A stretch of 7,269 nt of DNA from assembly GCA_023441845.1 (NCBI GenBank), contig JAEZNF010000216.1, positions 1-7,269 of the forward strand, read 5' to 3'. The number at the start of each line of letters is the position of its first letter. Position 1 is the stretch's first letter. This DNA comes from Bacillota bacterium. Its GTDB lineage: Bacteria; Bacillota; Clostridia; Acetivibrionales; DSM-2933. Under the pieces are notes generated by a model, which had not been told where the DNA came from, made no database searches, and saw nothing but the letters and a program-made list of their open reading frames with translations. Positions 7,132 through 7,269 of the stretch are shown piece after piece. The translations under genes and the position numbers were made by a program.

Positions 7132-7167
7132 ATCCGACTGTTCTTCAAATAGCTCACAAATAGTTAT
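7132..7167 (-). other. Probable N-terminal extension of the NRPS reading frame, with ATA as candidate start
   Basis: Upstream of the TTG at 7131 the same frame reads ITICELFEEQSD and joins LTPDNIALV. ELFEEQ...TPDNIAL is the standard opening of NRPS A domains, so these codons look genuinely translated. No ATG, GTG or TTG exists in frame between the TTG and the in-frame TGA at 7176-7174. The best-placed codon is ATA at 7167-7165, 6 nt after GAGGTGA; ATT at 7161-7159 is a second option. ATA may be a mutated or misread ATG, which would give the ordinary start MTICELFEEQ. Confidence 0.6.
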
Positions 7168-7228
7168 AAAAAATCACCTCATCAAATTGTAGCAGGTCTT
7201 TAAGCCTTCCCGTAAAAAGGGCGTTCAT
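7154..7228 (-). other. 24-codon open frame overlapping the NRPS start, possible leader peptide or remnant
   Basis: ATG at 7228-7226 opens a frame beginning MNALFTGRLKDLLQFDE. It ends at a TGA (7156-7154), past the NRPS ribosome binding site and the candidate ATA start. The frame stays open upstream of the ATG to a TAG at 7261-7259. No good ribosome binding site precedes the ATG. If translated, ribosomes would terminate within about 13 nt of the NRPS start, which would allow coupling. I do not recognise the peptide, and it may equally be non-coding repeat or leader sequence. Confidence 0.2.
7174..7180 (-). promoter_or_regulatory. Ribosome binding site (GAGGTGA) of the NRPS gene
   Basis: GAGGTGA at 7180-7174 is followed by six T and then ATA (7167-7165). 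It overlaps the in-frame TGA at 7176-7174. It is 42 nt from the TTG at 7131, too far to serve that codon. The stretch just before the TTG has only a GAAGAA, so this site argues for initiation at about 7167-7159 rather than 7131. Confidence 0.65.
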
Positions 7229-7235
7229 TCTTAAC

Positions 7236-7252
7236 GGTTCAGACCCTGAACC
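7236..7252. repeat. Perfect 6-bp stem / 5-nt loop hairpin upstream of the NRPS gene
   Basis: GGTTCA (7236-7241) and TGAACC (7247-7252) are exact reverse complements around GACCC. No T-run follows on either strand, so this is not an intrinsic terminator. It could be part of a structured leader or a repeat that extends past the right window edge. Confidence 0.4.
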
Positions 7253-7269
7253 TGTAGCCTATGCCCCAT

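Noticed and set aside
7185..7192. TACAAT on the minus strand as a -10 box for the NRPS gene
   Set aside because: The hexamer 17-18 nt upstream does not resemble a -35 box, and the implied transcript start would fall on the ribosome binding site.
7236..7252. GGTTCA hairpin as a tRNA T-arm or an intrinsic terminator
   Set aside because: The 6-bp stem with a 5-nt loop does not fit the 5-bp/7-nt T-arm, no other tRNA arms are visible, and no T-run follows on either strand.

Overview
The window comes from a low-GC, Gram-positive type genome, most likely an anaerobic Firmicute of the Clostridia. The reasons are AT-rich intergenic DNA, strong GGAGG/GAGGTGA ribosome binding sites, non-ATG starts, and a sigma-A-like promoter. 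The genus cannot be fixed from sequence alone. Every supported gene lies on the minus strand.

Layout from right to left, in the direction of transcription. Positions 7132-7269 are a short upstream region with a small hairpin, a 24-codon open frame and a strong ribosome binding site. Positions 658-7131 hold one complete two-module nonribosomal peptide synthetase (NRPS) of 2157 residues, ordered A(with inserted methyltransferase)-T-C-A-T-TE. Its conserved reading frame continues about 12 codons upstream of the TTG at 7131, towards an ATA codon well placed behind the ribosome binding site. Positions 467-657 are intergenic and carry a promoter for the next gene. Positions 1-466 hold the N-terminal part of a CNNM/CorC-type (DUF21) membrane protein that runs off the left edge.

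Functional reading: the first adenylation domain is split between its A2 and A3 core motifs by a SAM-dependent methyltransferase, so residue 1 is probably methylated on the assembly line. Its specificity code (read by eye as DAMFLTNVVK) is not one I can assign. The second adenylation domain has a code (DVQFVAHVVK) that closely matches proline. With no N-terminal C domain and a C-terminal thioesterase, the simplest product is a methylated-X-Pro dipeptide or its diketopiperazine, unless an upstream protein supplies earlier residues. The thioesterase has Cys in place of the usual nucleophilic Ser, and its C-terminus is short.

The most unusual signal is a GC-rich 46-bp repeat (45/46 identical) inserted twice in frame inside the NRPS gene, exactly 840 codons apart. 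It encodes the same foreign-looking peptide in two unrelated places: the methyltransferase/A3 junction and a loop of the C domain. It looks like a small palindrome-ended element that tolerates life inside protein-coding genes.
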